Shown here: one piece after another, positions 1 to 7,751 of the stretch
Numbering within the stretch: the stretch's first letter is position 1
How the letters are laid out: every line of letters starts with the position of its first letter
Assembly: GCA_012513245.1 (NCBI GenBank)
Contig: JAAZCN010000318.1
Coordinates: 1-10,872, forward strand
DNA length: 10,872 nt
Direction of reading: 5' to 3'
Source of the DNA: Synergistaceae bacterium
Lineage (GTDB): Bacteria; Synergistota; Synergistia; Synergistales; Synergistaceae
Notes under the pieces: generated by a model
The model's database searches: none
What the model was told of the DNA's origin: nothing
What the model saw: only the letters and a program-made list of their open reading frames with translations
Translations under genes and position numbers: made by a program

Positions 1-174
1 GGGATGGCAAAGAGGGTCGTTTTTGAGGTTTAACAATTGATTTGCAATCGATTTGCAACTGACTCCCCAACCGACTCCCCCTCTGTGTCAAAATAGATGT
101 ACAGAGAAAACGAGAAATAGAAGTTTTAAATCCACTAGTAATAACAGGTGGGAAAGTTGAGTTATAATTTACTG
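1..174. other. Gene-free left flank with short direct repeats
   Basis: No supported gene lies here. A plus-strand frame runs open from the window edge to a TAA at 31-33, too short to tell whether it is the tail of a gene outside the window. The stretch holds two short direct repeats: GATTTGCAA at 39-47 and 50-58, and GACTCCCC at 61-68 and 73-80. A weak 6-bp inverted repeat (CTCTGT at 81-86, ACAGAG at 101-106) is also present. No stem-loop with a T-run, as a terminator for the minus-strand kbl gene, is visible between 100 and 174. Confidence 0.5.
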
Positions 175-1356
175 TCATATCCCCATCTCGATTTTGACTT
201 TGCTGAAAGCCTCTATTGCCGTGTCGAGATCTTCTTTTGTATGTCTCGCCGAGACCTGTGTTCTGATACGGGCTTTGCCTTTTGGCACGACAGGGAAGGA
301 GAAGCCTGTTACGTACACGCCTTTTTCCAGAAGCCTGGCTGAGAATTCAGTGGCTATCCTTGCGTCATAGAGCATGATAGGGACGATGGGGTGTGTTCCG
401 GGAAGCAGATCGAAACCAAGGGATTCCATCTTTTCCCTGAAGTATGAGGTGTTCTCGTGAACTCTGTCTCTGTATTTGGTGGTATCTTCAAGCATTTTGA
501 TGACTTCTAGCGATGCTCCTGCTATCGCCGGGGCAAGTGTATTTGAGAAAAGATAGGGTCTGCTGCGCTGCCTAAGGAGTTCTACTATCTCTTTTTTAGC
601 GCTTACGTAGCCTCCCGAAGCACCGCCGAGGGCCTTTCCCAGAGTCCCGGTGAGGATGTCCACGCGGCCCATTACCCCGCAGTATTCGTGGGTCCCGCGG
701 CCTGTCTTCCCCATAAATCCTACCGCATGGCTGTCATCGACCAACACCAGAGCATCGAACTCATCCGCGAGATCGCAGATGGCCTTTAGGTTCGCGATGT
801 ATCCGTCCATTGAAAAGACTCCGTCCGTGACTATCATCTTTATGCGGGCGTCCTTCGCTGCTTCCAGCTGTTTTCTTAAGTCTTCCATGTCGTTGTTTTT
901 GTATCTGAATTTTGATGCTTTACAGAGGCGGATCCCGTCGATGATGCTTGCATGGTTAAGTTCGTCGCTGATGACTGCATCGTTCTCACCCAGTATGGGT
1001 TCAAATACGCCTCCGTTTGCGTCGAAGCAGGATGAATAGAGGATGGTATCCTCCATACCCAGGAAGTTGCTTATGGCCGCTTCGAGATCTTTGTGTATCT
1101 GCTGGGTGCCGCAGATGAAGCGGACTGACGCAAGTCCGTAGCCCCATCTGTCATACGCCTCTTTAGCGGCTTTGATGACCCTGGGGGAGTCTGCAAGGCC
1201 GAGATAGTTGTTGGCGCACATGTTTATGACACCTGAGTTTGTAGTAGTGTCTATGATGCCTCCCTGAGGCGTTGTAATTATTCTCTCTGATTTATAGAGT
1301 CCCTGCTCTTTTATCTCTTCTATCGTTTTGGTTATTATTCCTATAGCGCTTTTCAT
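175..1356 (-). CDS. kbl: Glycine C-acetyltransferase (2-amino-3-ketobutyrate CoA ligase)
   Basis: A PLP enzyme of the alpha-oxoamine synthase family. It cleaves 2-amino-3-ketobutyrate with CoA to glycine and acetyl-CoA, the second step of threonine catabolism after Tdh, in the cytoplasm. The 393 residues match the usual Kbl length of about 395-400. Visible motifs are the N-terminal NNYLGLAD (49-56), the [11 protein letters not shown] block around 131-141, [11 protein letters not shown] (206-216), and the PLP-lysine motif GTLGKALGG with Lys241 as the expected Schiff-base residue. The close homologues BioF and HemA share this fold. Pairing with tdh makes Kbl the best reading. The ATG is preceded by a G-rich Shine-Dalgarno (GGGGGGAT) at suitable spacing. 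The start lies 72 bp downstream of the tdh stop, so the two are probably one transcript. No terminator is evident after it. Confidence 0.95.
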   Translation of the reverse strand: MKSAIGIITKTIEEIKEQGLYKSERIITTPQGGIIDTTTNSGVINMCANNYLGLADSPRVIKAAKEAYDRWGYGLASVRFICGTQQIHKDLEAAISNFLGMEDTILYSSCFDANGGVFEPILGENDAVISDELNHASIIDGIRLCKASKFRYKNNDMEDLRKQLEAAKDARIKMIVTDGVFSMDGYIANLKAICDLADEFDALVLVDDSHAVGFMGKTGRGTHEYCGVMGRVDILTGTLGKALGGASGGYVSAKKEIVELLRQRSRPYLFSNTLAPAIAGASLEVIKMLEDTTKYRDRVHENTSYFREKMESLGFDLLPGTHPIVPIMLYDARIATEFSARLLEKGVYVTGFSFPVVPKGKARIRTQVSARHTKEDLDTAIEAFSKVKIEMGI

Positions 1357-1428
1357 TTATCCCACATCCCCCCGGATATTCTATTTAGATAAACAAACGT
1401 CTGCCTGTCGGTAGAGTACAATGGCAGA

Positions 1429-2472
1429 TCAAAGGTTTTGCCAATCAAGGACAACCTTGCCTGATTCGCCGCTGTTCATTACCCTGAAACCCTCTTCGAA
1501 ATCCATGACATCGAACCTGTGGGTTATGACACGGCTGATGTCAAGGCCGCTCTGAAGCATCGTAGTCATCTTGTACCAAGTTTCATACATCTGGCGACCG
1601 TATATCCCCTTGAGGGTAAGCCCGTGGAATATTACCTTGTCCCAGTCTATTATTGTCCCTGGTTCAAGAAGTCCCAGAAGCGCTATTCTGCCGCTGTTGA
1701 ACATGTGGTCGACCATGTCTGATAAAGCCTTAGGATTTCCGGACATTTCAAGTCCAACATCGAAGCCTTCTCTCATATTTAACTCTTCGAAGATGTCTCT
1801 TAACTTTTCTCTCTTTACGTTGACTGTTCTTGTCGCTCCCATCTCTTTTGCAAGCGAGAGCCTGTAATCGTTAAGGTCTGTTATTACCACGTTTCTGGCT
1901 CCAACATGTCTGCATATTGCAGCTGCCATCATGCCTATGGGGCCTGCGCCTGTAATAAGCACGTCTTCGCCTATAAGGTCGAACTGGAGCGCAGTGTGTG
2001 TTGCGTTTCCAAGCGGATCGAAACAGGAGACTATGTCGTCCGGTATCTCCGGAGCGCATCTCCAGACATTAGTTTTGGGTATAGAAAGGTATTGCGCAAA
2101 GGCACCGTTCCTGTTGACCCCGACGCCGATGGTGTTCGGACAGTTGTGCCGTCTTCCGGCCAGGCAGTTTCTGCATGTGCCGCATACTATGTGCCCCTCT
2201 CCGGATACCCTTTCGCCTATCTCCCAGCCCCGGACATGGCTGCCTGTCTGGACTATTTCTCCCACGAATTCGTGACCTATGGTCATGGGGGTCTTTATGG
2301 TCTTCCTTGACCATTCGTTCCAGTTGTAGATGTGAAGATCCGTGCCGCATATAGAAGTCTTCTTGATCTTGATAAGAACGTCATCGGGGCCTACTTCGGG
2401 CATTTCTACCTCGCGCATCCACAGTCCCGGTTCCGGTCTTTCCTTCACCAGAGCAACCATCTTTTTTGCCAT
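1429..2472 (-). CDS. tdh: L-threonine 3-dehydrogenase (zinc, MDR family)
   Basis: Oxidises L-threonine with NAD+ to 2-amino-3-ketobutyrate, which Kbl, encoded directly downstream, then cleaves. It is a medium-chain zinc dehydrogenase of 347 residues, close to the 341 of E. coli Tdh. Catalytic zinc ligands are visible as Cys42 ([15 protein letters not shown]) and the GHE motif at 66-68. The structural-zinc cysteines are 97, 100, 103 and 111. The Rossmann nucleotide loop is GAGPIG at 175-180. The YNWNEW sequence after Cys42 is typical of Tdh rather than sorbitol or alcohol dehydrogenases. The ATG at 2472 has CGGGAG upstream at about 10 nt. A second Met at residue 5 is less well placed. The gene lies 81 bp after the iron-sulfur gene and 72 bp before kbl, on the same strand. 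Confidence 0.95.
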   Translation of the reverse strand: MAKKMVALVKERPEPGLWMREVEMPEVGPDDVLIKIKKTSICGTDLHIYNWNEWSRKTIKTPMTIGHEFVGEIVQTGSHVRGWEIGERVSGEGHIVCGTCRNCLAGRRHNCPNTIGVGVNRNGAFAQYLSIPKTNVWRCAPEIPDDIVSCFDPLGNATHTALQFDLIGEDVLITGAGPIGMMAAAICRHVGARNVVITDLNDYRLSLAKEMGATRTVNVKREKLRDIFEELNMREGFDVGLEMSGNPKALSDMVDHMFNSGRIALLGLLEPGTIIDWDKVIFHGLTLKGIYGRQMYETWYKMTTMLQSGLDISRVITHRFDVMDFEEGFRVMNSGESGKVVLDWQNL

Positions 2473-2553
2473 GACTTCACACTCCCGGAGAGATTATTTT
2501 GATGACTTTAGTTATTCGTTCACGGTTCATTCATCTATAAGATGTGAGGCTCT

Positions 2554-3819
2554 TTATGAGCTGTTTTTTGTTATCAGTGTTTCAAGGTAGCGGGATTTGA
2601 GCTGTGCCTGAGCGAAGCTCCTTTTTGCTCCCGGCATTTTGAGTATTGAACCCAGCACTCCGGCAAGCAGTCTGTGGCTGAAGAGCACTTTGTTGTCGAA
2701 GATAAGTTCCTGCAGCAGTCCTCTTTCCGTGGCCATCACGATCACCCTGTGAGTAGTGTCAAGAGGAGTGATCATTCTGTTAGGGCGGGGTTCGAATATC
2801 AAAGATCCTGTGGGGCAGTGCTTCAGACAGACTCCGCAGCCGATGCATTTTTTTTCATCAATGACGGCTTTTTGATCGGGGCCATCCTCGACCATTTCTA
2901 TTGCATCTACAGGACATATTTCTTTGCATTTTCCGCAGCCTATGCAGCTCTCTTTATCAACTTTTGTAATGAAGTTTGAGCAGATCGTCTGGGCCACTCC
3001 AAAACGCCTTATGGCCAGAAGCGCTTCGCAGCAGCATGAGCAGCAGTTGCAAATAAAATTGACCCTTTGGCGAACGTTCTCGCCAAACTGCACCAGGTCG
3101 TGTTCATAGGCCTGCTGCAGGAGGTCTTTGCATTCAGATATATCGACCTGTCTCGCATGTCCGTGCTTTATGAGTGTGGCGGCAGAAGTGTTGAAGGTCA
3201 TGCATATATCCATCGGCGCGTCGCAAACCGTTCCGTTATGGAAAGCCTTGTGGCGGCAGTAGCACATGCTTATTCCAATGTGTGATGCTGTCTCGATAAC
3301 GTTTGTAGCGCGCTCGTAATCGAGTACGTGGAGAGCGTATTCATCCGGTATTTGAGGTTCCTGTGGGAAGATCCTCCCCATCTGTGTTTCTCCTCCGCAG
3401 ACAAGGTCCTTCATGAAATCTTCCTCGACAGATATGTACTGTTGGAAGAGTTCGCTTAGCGTTTTCTGATCGACGTCTTCTCTTACCCTCATAAGAGAGA
3501 ACTCAAAAAAGCCGGCCATAGGAGGGGGGACTGCGTATATTTGTTCACCGTTCTGTTCAATGTCTACAAGTATTGCCCTCTCCGCAAGCTCATCCAGGAT
3601 CTTATGAGCCTCGTTTTCAGGGCGTTTCCATATCTCTGCAGCCTGCTTTATCCTGAATGGTTTTATCGGGAGCTGAGCCATCAGCCCGGCCTCTTTTTCG
3701 GTCATCAGGATCTTAAGTATGTCGAACAAAAGTTTTGATGCCGGGGCTCCCTGAGGAAACCGGTTAAGTCTCTCGGTAAGTCTTGAGTAAGGTGATCCAT
3801 GAGTGTGGTTGTGTGCCAT
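2554..3819 (-). CDS. Cysteine-rich 4Fe-4S protein with winged-helix-like N-terminus
   Basis: I chose the ATG at 3819 (MAHNHTHG, 421 residues). A GGAGGT Shine-Dalgarno sits exactly 6 nt before it, inside the longer frame that opens at 3840. Residues about 28-105 look like a winged helix: a helical segment, an AAEIWKRPENEAHKILDELAERA recognition-type region, then a QNGEQIYAV wing. The middle has an unusual cysteine set: CYC at 186-188, Cys199, Cys206 (CDAPMDICMTF), Cys230, and CNCCSCCC at 257-264. Two classical ferredoxin motifs follow: CxxCxxCxxxCP at 292-302 and at 325-335, for two 4Fe-4S clusters. No signal peptide or membrane segment is seen. This is a recognisable but functionally undefined type of ferredoxin-domain protein in anaerobes. 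Its role may be electron transfer or redox sensing. It is first in a probable operon with tdh and kbl, so a link to threonine oxidation is possible but unproven. Confidence 0.85.
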   Translation of the reverse strand: MAHNHTHGSPYSRLTERLNRFPQGAPASKLLFDILKILMTEKEAGLMAQLPIKPFRIKQAAEIWKRPENEAHKILDELAERAILVDIEQNGEQIYAVPPPMAGFFEFSLMRVREDVDQKTLSELFQQYISVEEDFMKDLVCGGETQMGRIFPQEPQIPDEYALHVLDYERATNVIETASHIGISMCYCRHKAFHNGTVCDAPMDICMTFNTSAATLIKHGHARQVDISECKDLLQQAYEHDLVQFGENVRQRVNFICNCCSCCCEALLAIRRFGVAQTICSNFITKVDKESCIGCGKCKEICPVDAIEMVEDGPDQKAVIDEKKCIGCGVCLKHCPTGSLIFEPRPNRMITPLDTTHRVIVMATERGLLQELIFDNKVLFSHRLLAGVLGSILKMPGAKRSFAQAQLKSRYLETLITKNSS

Positions 3820-3862
3820 ATTCATACCTCCGTGACGCATTGAGAAATGGTTGAAAATAGCT

Positions 3863-3883
3863 TTAAGTAACTACTTAATTATA
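3863..3883 (-). promoter_or_regulatory. Candidate promoter -10 with overlapping dyad for the iron-sulfur/tdh/kbl operon
   Basis: On the minus strand a perfect TATAAT lies at 3883-3878. It is immediately followed by TTAAGTA-gt-TACTTAA (3878-3863), a 7-bp perfect inverted repeat with a 2-nt centre that would cover the transcription start. The -35 position (about 3906-3901, GCCCCT) is poor and lies inside the upstream terminator stem. A weak -35 would fit an activator-dependent promoter. The leader to the ATG at 3819 would be about 50 nt. The promoter and operator roles are inferred from position only. Confidence 0.4.
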
Positions 3884-3890
3884 CCCCCCA

Positions 3891-3926
3891 TAACAAAAAC
3901 AGGGGCTTTTGCCCCTGTTTTTGTTA
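3891..3926 (-). terminator. Rho-independent terminator of the EIIC-like gene
   Basis: A perfect 16-bp inverted repeat: TAACAAAAACAGGGGC at 3891-3906 and its complement at 3911-3926, with a 4-nt TTTT loop. Read on the minus strand, the GC-rich core GGGGC/GCCCC is followed by CTGTTTTTGTT, which supplies the U-rich tail. It lies 44 bp after the stop of the minus-strand EIIC-like gene and before the start of the next operon. The stem is symmetric enough to work in either direction, but no plus-strand gene ends here. Confidence 0.9.
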
Positions 3927-3969
3927 AATTCTCCTTGTATTTTATAAACCTATGAGTTACTTTCGAGAT

Positions 3970-4998
3970 CTAGAGCTCTAGCGTCATATCTCCGGGTTTT
4001 ATGAGCCCGGTTTTCCTCATTATTTCAGCGATTGCAATGGTCGTGATCGCCGGCAGCAGGAAATGCATCAGTCCGATCTGCATAAGTACCGCAGGGCTGC
4101 TTCCCATTGCGTCTATAGCCCCGAATTGTCCGACGAAGCCGCTGGTGCCCATGCCCGCGCCGGAAGGGATATTCTCCATTTTAAAAACAAGCGTTGATAT
4201 TGGGCCAAGGATAAGGCTCGCAAGTGTGGGAGGGACCCAGATCAACGGATGCCTGACTATATTGGGCATCTGTAGCATGGATGTGCCCAATCCCAGCGAG
4301 AGCAATCCGGACATGCCGTTTTCCCTGTAGCCCATAACGGCGAATCCTACCATCTGTGTTGAACATCCGACTGTTGCAGCTCCCGCGGCAAGTCCTGAAA
4401 GGTTCAGCGCCACAGCTATCGCTGCGCTTGAGATAGGAAGGGTCAGGATCATTCCCATTATTGTAGAGACTATCGCGCCCATCGGACCCGGCTGAAGTTC
4501 TGTGGCGTTCATGATGATCATCCCAAGTCCGGTCATCATTGCGCTTACTGTGGGGCCTGCCAATTTTGCGACAGTCATGCCTGCAATTATGGTTCCGGAC
4601 GGCGTTGCTATTATATCTATCCTTGTCTCTTTGGAGATTATTTTGCCGAATTCAGCTGCTACGACTGCACCAACGAAAGCCCCGACAGGTCCTCCCCACG
4701 TGTTGCCGGCAAACCCTACCGCAACGCAGGAAAACACTACCATTGGAGGAGCTTTGAGGGCATGTGCTATAGCCACGGCTATGGCCGCGCCCGTCATGGA
4801 CATTGCAAGGCCTCCGAATTCCACAAGTATGGGAATTCCCGCCTTTGTACCGATGGTTTTGAGGATCAACCCGGTTATAAGGGATGAAAAGAGTCCGACC
4901 CCCATTGCCCCGAGTGCGTCAACGAAATAGCGTTTAAAGGAGAACTCTACTCCCTTGCGCCCGAGAAATGTCGAGATTTTGTTATTGCTCTTTCTCAA
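3970..4998 (-). CDS. PTS EIIC-like membrane protein (PTS_EIIC_2 family), orphan
   Basis: A polytopic inner-membrane protein of 342 residues, rich in Gly, Ala, Met and Ile, with roughly eight to ten hydrophobic segments between residue 28 and residue 325. It resembles the PTS_EIIC_2 type of putative PTS permease. Suggestive blocks are GFAGNTWGGPVGAFVGA (95-111), the ATPSGTIIAG loop (131-140) and GMGTSGFVGQFGAIDAMG (282-299). No EIIA or EIIB gene or phospho-acceptor domain is nearby, so sugar phosphotransfer cannot be assumed. The start codon is TTG at 4998, supported by AGAGGT 7 nt upstream. The gene has its own promoter and terminator, and diverges from L-serine dehydratase. That context suggests transport of an amino acid or related metabolite, which is inference. 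Confidence 0.8.
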   Translation of the reverse strand: MRKSNNKISTFLGRKGVEFSFKRYFVDALGAMGVGLFSSLITGLILKTIGTKAGIPILVEFGGLAMSMTGAAIAVAIAHALKAPPMVVFSCVAVGFAGNTWGGPVGAFVGAVVAAEFGKIISKETRIDIIATPSGTIIAGMTVAKLAGPTVSAMMTGLGMIIMNATELQPGPMGAIVSTIMGMILTLPISSAAIAVALNLSGLAAGAATVGCSTQMVGFAVMGYRENGMSGLLSLGLGTSMLQMPNIVRHPLIWVPPTLASLILGPISTLVFKMENIPSGAGMGTSGFVGQFGAIDAMGSSPAVLMQIGLMHFLLPAITTIAIAEIMRKTGLIKPGDMTLEL

Positions 4999-5047
4999 AA
5001 GACAGACCTCTTTTCAAGTTGGTTTGTGAATGGCTTTGATGGCAAAC

Positions 5048-5076
5048 ATTGTAGTGAAGTTTGGCTAAATTAACAA
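5048..5076 (-). promoter_or_regulatory. Sigma70-type promoter of the EIIC-like gene
   Basis: On the minus strand, TTGTTA (5076-5071) is followed by a 17-bp spacer and TACAAT (5053-5048), four and five matches to the consensus boxes. Transcription would begin near 5041, giving a leader of about 40 nt before the TTG start. Short CAAAC/GTTTG half-sites (5043-5047 and 5059-5063) flank the -10 box, but they are too short to call an operator. Confidence 0.65.
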
Positions 5077-5094
5077 CCCCATTATTTAAAATTA

Positions 5095-5123
5095 ATGACA
5101 TTAAACCTTCAACGTGATATTTT
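5095..5123 (+). promoter_or_regulatory. Possible promoter of the L-serine dehydratase gene
   Basis: ATGACA (5095-5100), a 17-bp spacer and TATTTT (5118-5123) match five and four consensus positions. The start would fall near 5130, about 35 nt before the ATG. It lies back-to-back with the divergent EIIC-like promoter, with no overlap. Only spacing and sequence support it. Confidence 0.4.
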
Positions 5124-5165
5124 TAGAGAGGTAAAGAAACGATAATCAAAGGGAGGCAATATCAG

Positions 5166-6704
5166 ATGACAATAGCAAGTATACTCAACAACGTTATAGG
5201 ACCGGTCATGCCCGGGAGTTCAAGTTCGCACACAGCAGGCCCTTATCACATAGCAAAGATGTGCCGCAGCATGATGGGGGAGCTTCCCCGCGAAATATCA
5301 TTTACATTTGAACCGGCATCCTCAATAGCAGAGGTATATCATGAACAGGGAAGCGACCTGGCTCTGATAATGGGGACTCTGGACCTGCCGCTTACCGACC
5401 CCCGTTTCAAAAAAGCATTTGATCTTTTCCCCTCCTTTGGGGTGAATATTAAATTTATTATTAAAAGCTTTCCTGAGTCATGCCATCCAAACAGCATAAA
5501 GATCGAGGCAAAGCTTAAGGACGGATCGAGCTTTTCAGCCGTGGCTGATTCGACCGGAGGCGGAGCGCTCCTCATCCGCCGGCTCAACGGATGGGAAGTC
5601 GAAATGACGGGAGATGCCTATTACCTCTCTGTTGAAGTTGCGGGAGAAAGGTCAGAGCCGATAAGAGAAATGCTTGAAAAATCAGGCAAAGTATCTGTCA
5701 GCGAAAAAAACGGGAGGGCGATGCTGCTTTTGTCAACCTCTGCTCCCATAGACCCTCATATTCTTGAAAAACTAAAATTTGAAGAGAACCTCTTTGGGTG
5801 CTTCTGCTCGATCCCAGTCTTTTTCCCTGTAAGGGGAGAGAGGATATTTACCTCGGGTGAAGAGATGGTCAGATATGCGGAAGAGAGGGGACTTTCCCTT
5901 GGTGAAGCAGCCCTTGAGTTCGAAGCTGCGCTTCTGTGCATGCCCAAAGAGACCCTTGATGCTGAAATGGACAGACGGCTGCAGGTGATGATAGATTCAG
6001 TAGTTCTGGGTCTTTCAGAAAACAGCCCTCAGATGTTCCTTCTGGATCCTTCTGCGAAGAAGATAATGGATGCAGAGAAGGAAGGACGGCTTGCCCTTGG
6101 CGGAATACATACCAGAGCGGCAGCCAGAGCAATGGCCGCGATGCAGGTCAACAGCGGGCAGGGGATAGTCTGTGCAGCTCCGACAGGCGGCTCTGCAGGA
6201 GTCATTCCGGGGGTCATGGTGACGATGCTTGAAGACATGAAAAAACCACGTGAGGAAGTCGTCCGTTCCATGTGGGCTGCAGGAGCGATTGGCTGGGTCC
6301 TTGCAACGAGAGGGACATTTGCTGCTGAGGTCTGCGGATGCCAGGTGGAAATAGGTGCGGCCGGTGCTATGGGAGCGGGAGCTGTGGTCGAGGCCGCCGG
6401 AGGTTCGGCGCGTCAGGCTGCAGATGCCGGAGCCATAATGTTCCAGAACTCGATGGGGCTGGTCTGCGATCTCGTGCAAGGGATAGTTGAGATTCCATGC
6501 CACACAAGGAACGGTTCATTTGCATCCCAGTCATTTATCTGTGCGGATATGATACTTGGTGGATATTACAACGCTGTCCATATTGATGACACAGTAGACG
6601 CGGTCTATTCTTCAGGAAGAATGCTTCCCCCCGAATTCAGATGTACATCTCTTGGCGGGATGGCAATAACGCCCAGCGCTCTTTCGATGCAGAAGAAGAG
6701 ATAA
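5166..6704 (+). CDS. sdaA: L-serine dehydratase, single-chain iron-sulfur type
   Basis: Deaminates L-serine to pyruvate and ammonia using an oxygen-labile 4Fe-4S cluster rather than PLP. The 512 residues contain the beta domain first (VIGPVMPGSSSSHTAGP at 10-26), then the alpha domain (APTGGSAGVIPGVM at 338-351), fused in one chain rather than split as in many Firmicutes. Cys392, Cys434 and Cys445 have spacings of 42 and 11. As I recall, these equal the cluster-ligand spacings of the structurally studied Legionella enzyme, so they are the likely ligands. A further Cys493 lies near the C-terminus. The chain is somewhat longer than the ~455-residue E. coli enzymes, with the extra length probably in the region between the domains (about 140-240). 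GGGAGG lies 9 nt before the ATG. It is monocistronic and ends at a stem-loop. Confidence 0.95.
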   Translation: MTIASILNNVIGPVMPGSSSSHTAGPYHIAKMCRSMMGELPREISFTFEPASSIAEVYHEQGSDLALIMGTLDLPLTDPRFKKAFDLFPSFGVNIKFIIKSFPESCHPNSIKIEAKLKDGSSFSAVADSTGGGALLIRRLNGWEVEMTGDAYYLSVEVAGERSEPIREMLEKSGKVSVSEKNGRAMLLLSTSAPIDPHILEKLKFEENLFGCFCSIPVFFPVRGERIFTSGEEMVRYAEERGLSLGEAALEFEAALLCMPKETLDAEMDRRLQVMIDSVVLGLSENSPQMFLLDPSAKKIMDAEKEGRLALGGIHTRAAARAMAAMQVNSGQGIVCAAPTGGSAGVIPGVMVTMLEDMKKPREEVVRSMWAAGAIGWVLATRGTFAAEVCGCQVEIGAAGAMGAGAVVEAAGGSARQAADAGAIMFQNSMGLVCDLVQGIVEIPCHTRNGSFASQSFICADMILGGYYNAVHIDDTVDAVYSSGRMLPPEFRCTSLGGMAITPSALSMQKKR

Positions 6705-6711
6705 GCGATAA

Positions 6712-6747
6712 CAGAAAGGCCCGCCTCTTTTTAGGTGGGCCTTTCTG
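6712..6747. terminator. Convergent bidirectional terminator
   Basis: A 15-bp stem (CAGAAAGGCCCGCCT at 6712-6726 with AGGTGGGCCTTTCTG at 6733-6747, one G-T pair) closes a CTTTTT loop. It sits between the serine dehydratase stop (6704) and the stop of the convergent minus-strand gene (6759), so it can serve both. Neither side has a long T-run beyond the stem, so termination efficiency is uncertain. Confidence 0.75.
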
Positions 6748-6758
6748 ATCGTTACATC

Positions 6759-7739
6759 CTAAATGATCGTTCTCTGAGCAGCGTGCGCAATATCAGGAAG
6801 CAGTTCCCAGATAAGTTCCCTTTTATCTGTTACATTTTCAATTGCTTCCATTGAAACAGTCCATATCTCGCATGGATTTGCTTTCTCTATAAGCTTTTCT
6901 TTGAATTTTGCAAGTTCTTCGGCCAGAGCCTTTGCCGTATCTTCTCTCTCTGTTGTGAAGATCAGCCAGCTGACGCTGTCTTGTTCCTGGGTATCCCTGT
7001 CTACGTAGCCGGGGATCATCATCCGTCTTAATGTGTTCAGCCAAAGATGGAATCTTGCCACAGTCTCAAGGTTTTTTTCGATCTCAGGCTCCGGGAAAAC
7101 GAAGAGGAACCTGTCCGTATTGATCACTTTTAACTGATCGTTGGGATGGCCTGAAAAATCCCTATACTGCATAAAATCGTAATGGCAGAGGTAGAGCAGA
7201 TCAATATTAAGTCTGGCGGGATCCATCGAGTTATCTGAACACCATGACTTCAGTCTTTCCGGAGTTACGAGGTCGGTCCTTCTTCCCTCGATAAGTGCGG
7301 GTTTAAACTCCTCGTTTATTTTTTTGTAGAGTGGTGAGTCAGTGTAGCTCCATTCCAGCGTACCGTTTTGGAGCGACAGAAGTTCTTTTTCTTTCAGGTC
7401 GGGATAAAAGACCAGATCCTGCCCTGCATGATAGACTTTGATGCCCCATCTCTGCAGGTGTGCGTTATCCAGAAGCATCCGGAGTTTTGTCCTTTTTACG
7501 CTTCTATTGGGGTCAGAGGGTTTTGACCCGGGCGCGCCCTCCAGAAAAAGCTCGGTTTTTAATCTTTCAAATTCGGTCTTTCCCGCTTCCGTCAGGCTGT
7601 AAATTCCTTCTGAAAACTCCAGAGTCCCCGAACTGACCAGGCCATCAAGTCCGGAGGTATCCTCTCCTGCAAGTTTGAGGAGTTTCTCTGTCCAACACGG
7701 GTTTTGCTTGTCAAACATCGTTAATATTGTTTCTGACAC
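6759..7739 (-). CDS. Protein of unknown function, coupled to yeiH
   Basis: I do not recognise this 326-residue protein. It appears soluble, with no signal peptide or long hydrophobic segment. Residues about 15-65 resemble a small winged-helix unit (LDGLVSSGTLEFSEGIYSLT followed by EAGKTEFERLK). The rest is mixed alpha/beta with many Trp, Tyr and Phe (KVYHAGQDLVFYP at 101-113, LDLLYLCHYDFMQY-like region at about 180-192, FLFVFPEPE at 211-219) and an acidic, helical C-terminal third. There is no catalytic motif I can name. The start is GTG at 7739. Its AGGAGGAG Shine-Dalgarno overlaps the TAG stop of yeiH, 12 bp away, so translation is probably coupled to yeiH and the two proteins may act together. 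It could be a regulator or an accessory factor. Confidence 0.75.
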   Translation of the reverse strand: MSETILTMFDKQNPCWTEKLLKLAGEDTSGLDGLVSSGTLEFSEGIYSLTEAGKTEFERLKTELFLEGAPGSKPSDPNRSVKRTKLRMLLDNAHLQRWGIKVYHAGQDLVFYPDLKEKELLSLQNGTLEWSYTDSPLYKKINEEFKPALIEGRRTDLVTPERLKSWCSDNSMDPARLNIDLLYLCHYDFMQYRDFSGHPNDQLKVINTDRFLFVFPEPEIEKNLETVARFHLWLNTLRRMMIPGYVDRDTQEQDSVSWLIFTTEREDTAKALAEELAKFKEKLIEKANPCEIWTVSMEAIENVTDKRELIWELLPDIAHAAQRTII

Positions 7740-7751
7740 AATTATCTCCTC

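Noticed and set aside
4..33. A tiny plus-strand frame at the window edge (ATG to TAA)
   Set aside because: Nine codons with no visible ribosome site. It could be the tail of a gene outside the window, but cannot be judged.
1906..2310. Plus-strand open frames of over 110 codons across tdh
   Set aside because: They are antisense to a clearly conserved dehydrogenase and show no Shine-Dalgarno or recognisable motif.
2532..2544. Small hairpin between the iron-sulfur gene and tdh
   Set aside because: Only a 5-bp stem with no T-run. It gives no support for a terminator, so I kept the genes in one probable operon.
4502..4930. A 142-codon plus-strand frame opposite the EIIC-like gene
   Set aside because: It is a low-complexity Ala/Pro/Thr/Ile mirror of a Gly/Ala-rich membrane protein, expected by chance.
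5043..5063. CAAAC/GTTTG half-sites around the -10 of the EIIC-like gene
   Set aside because: Five-bp arms with an 11-bp gap are easily found by chance.
6015..6503. A 162-codon open frame on the minus strand inside serine dehydratase
   Set aside because: It lies entirely within a strongly conserved gene, has no family-like sequence, and its composition follows the opposite strand. It is a shadow frame.
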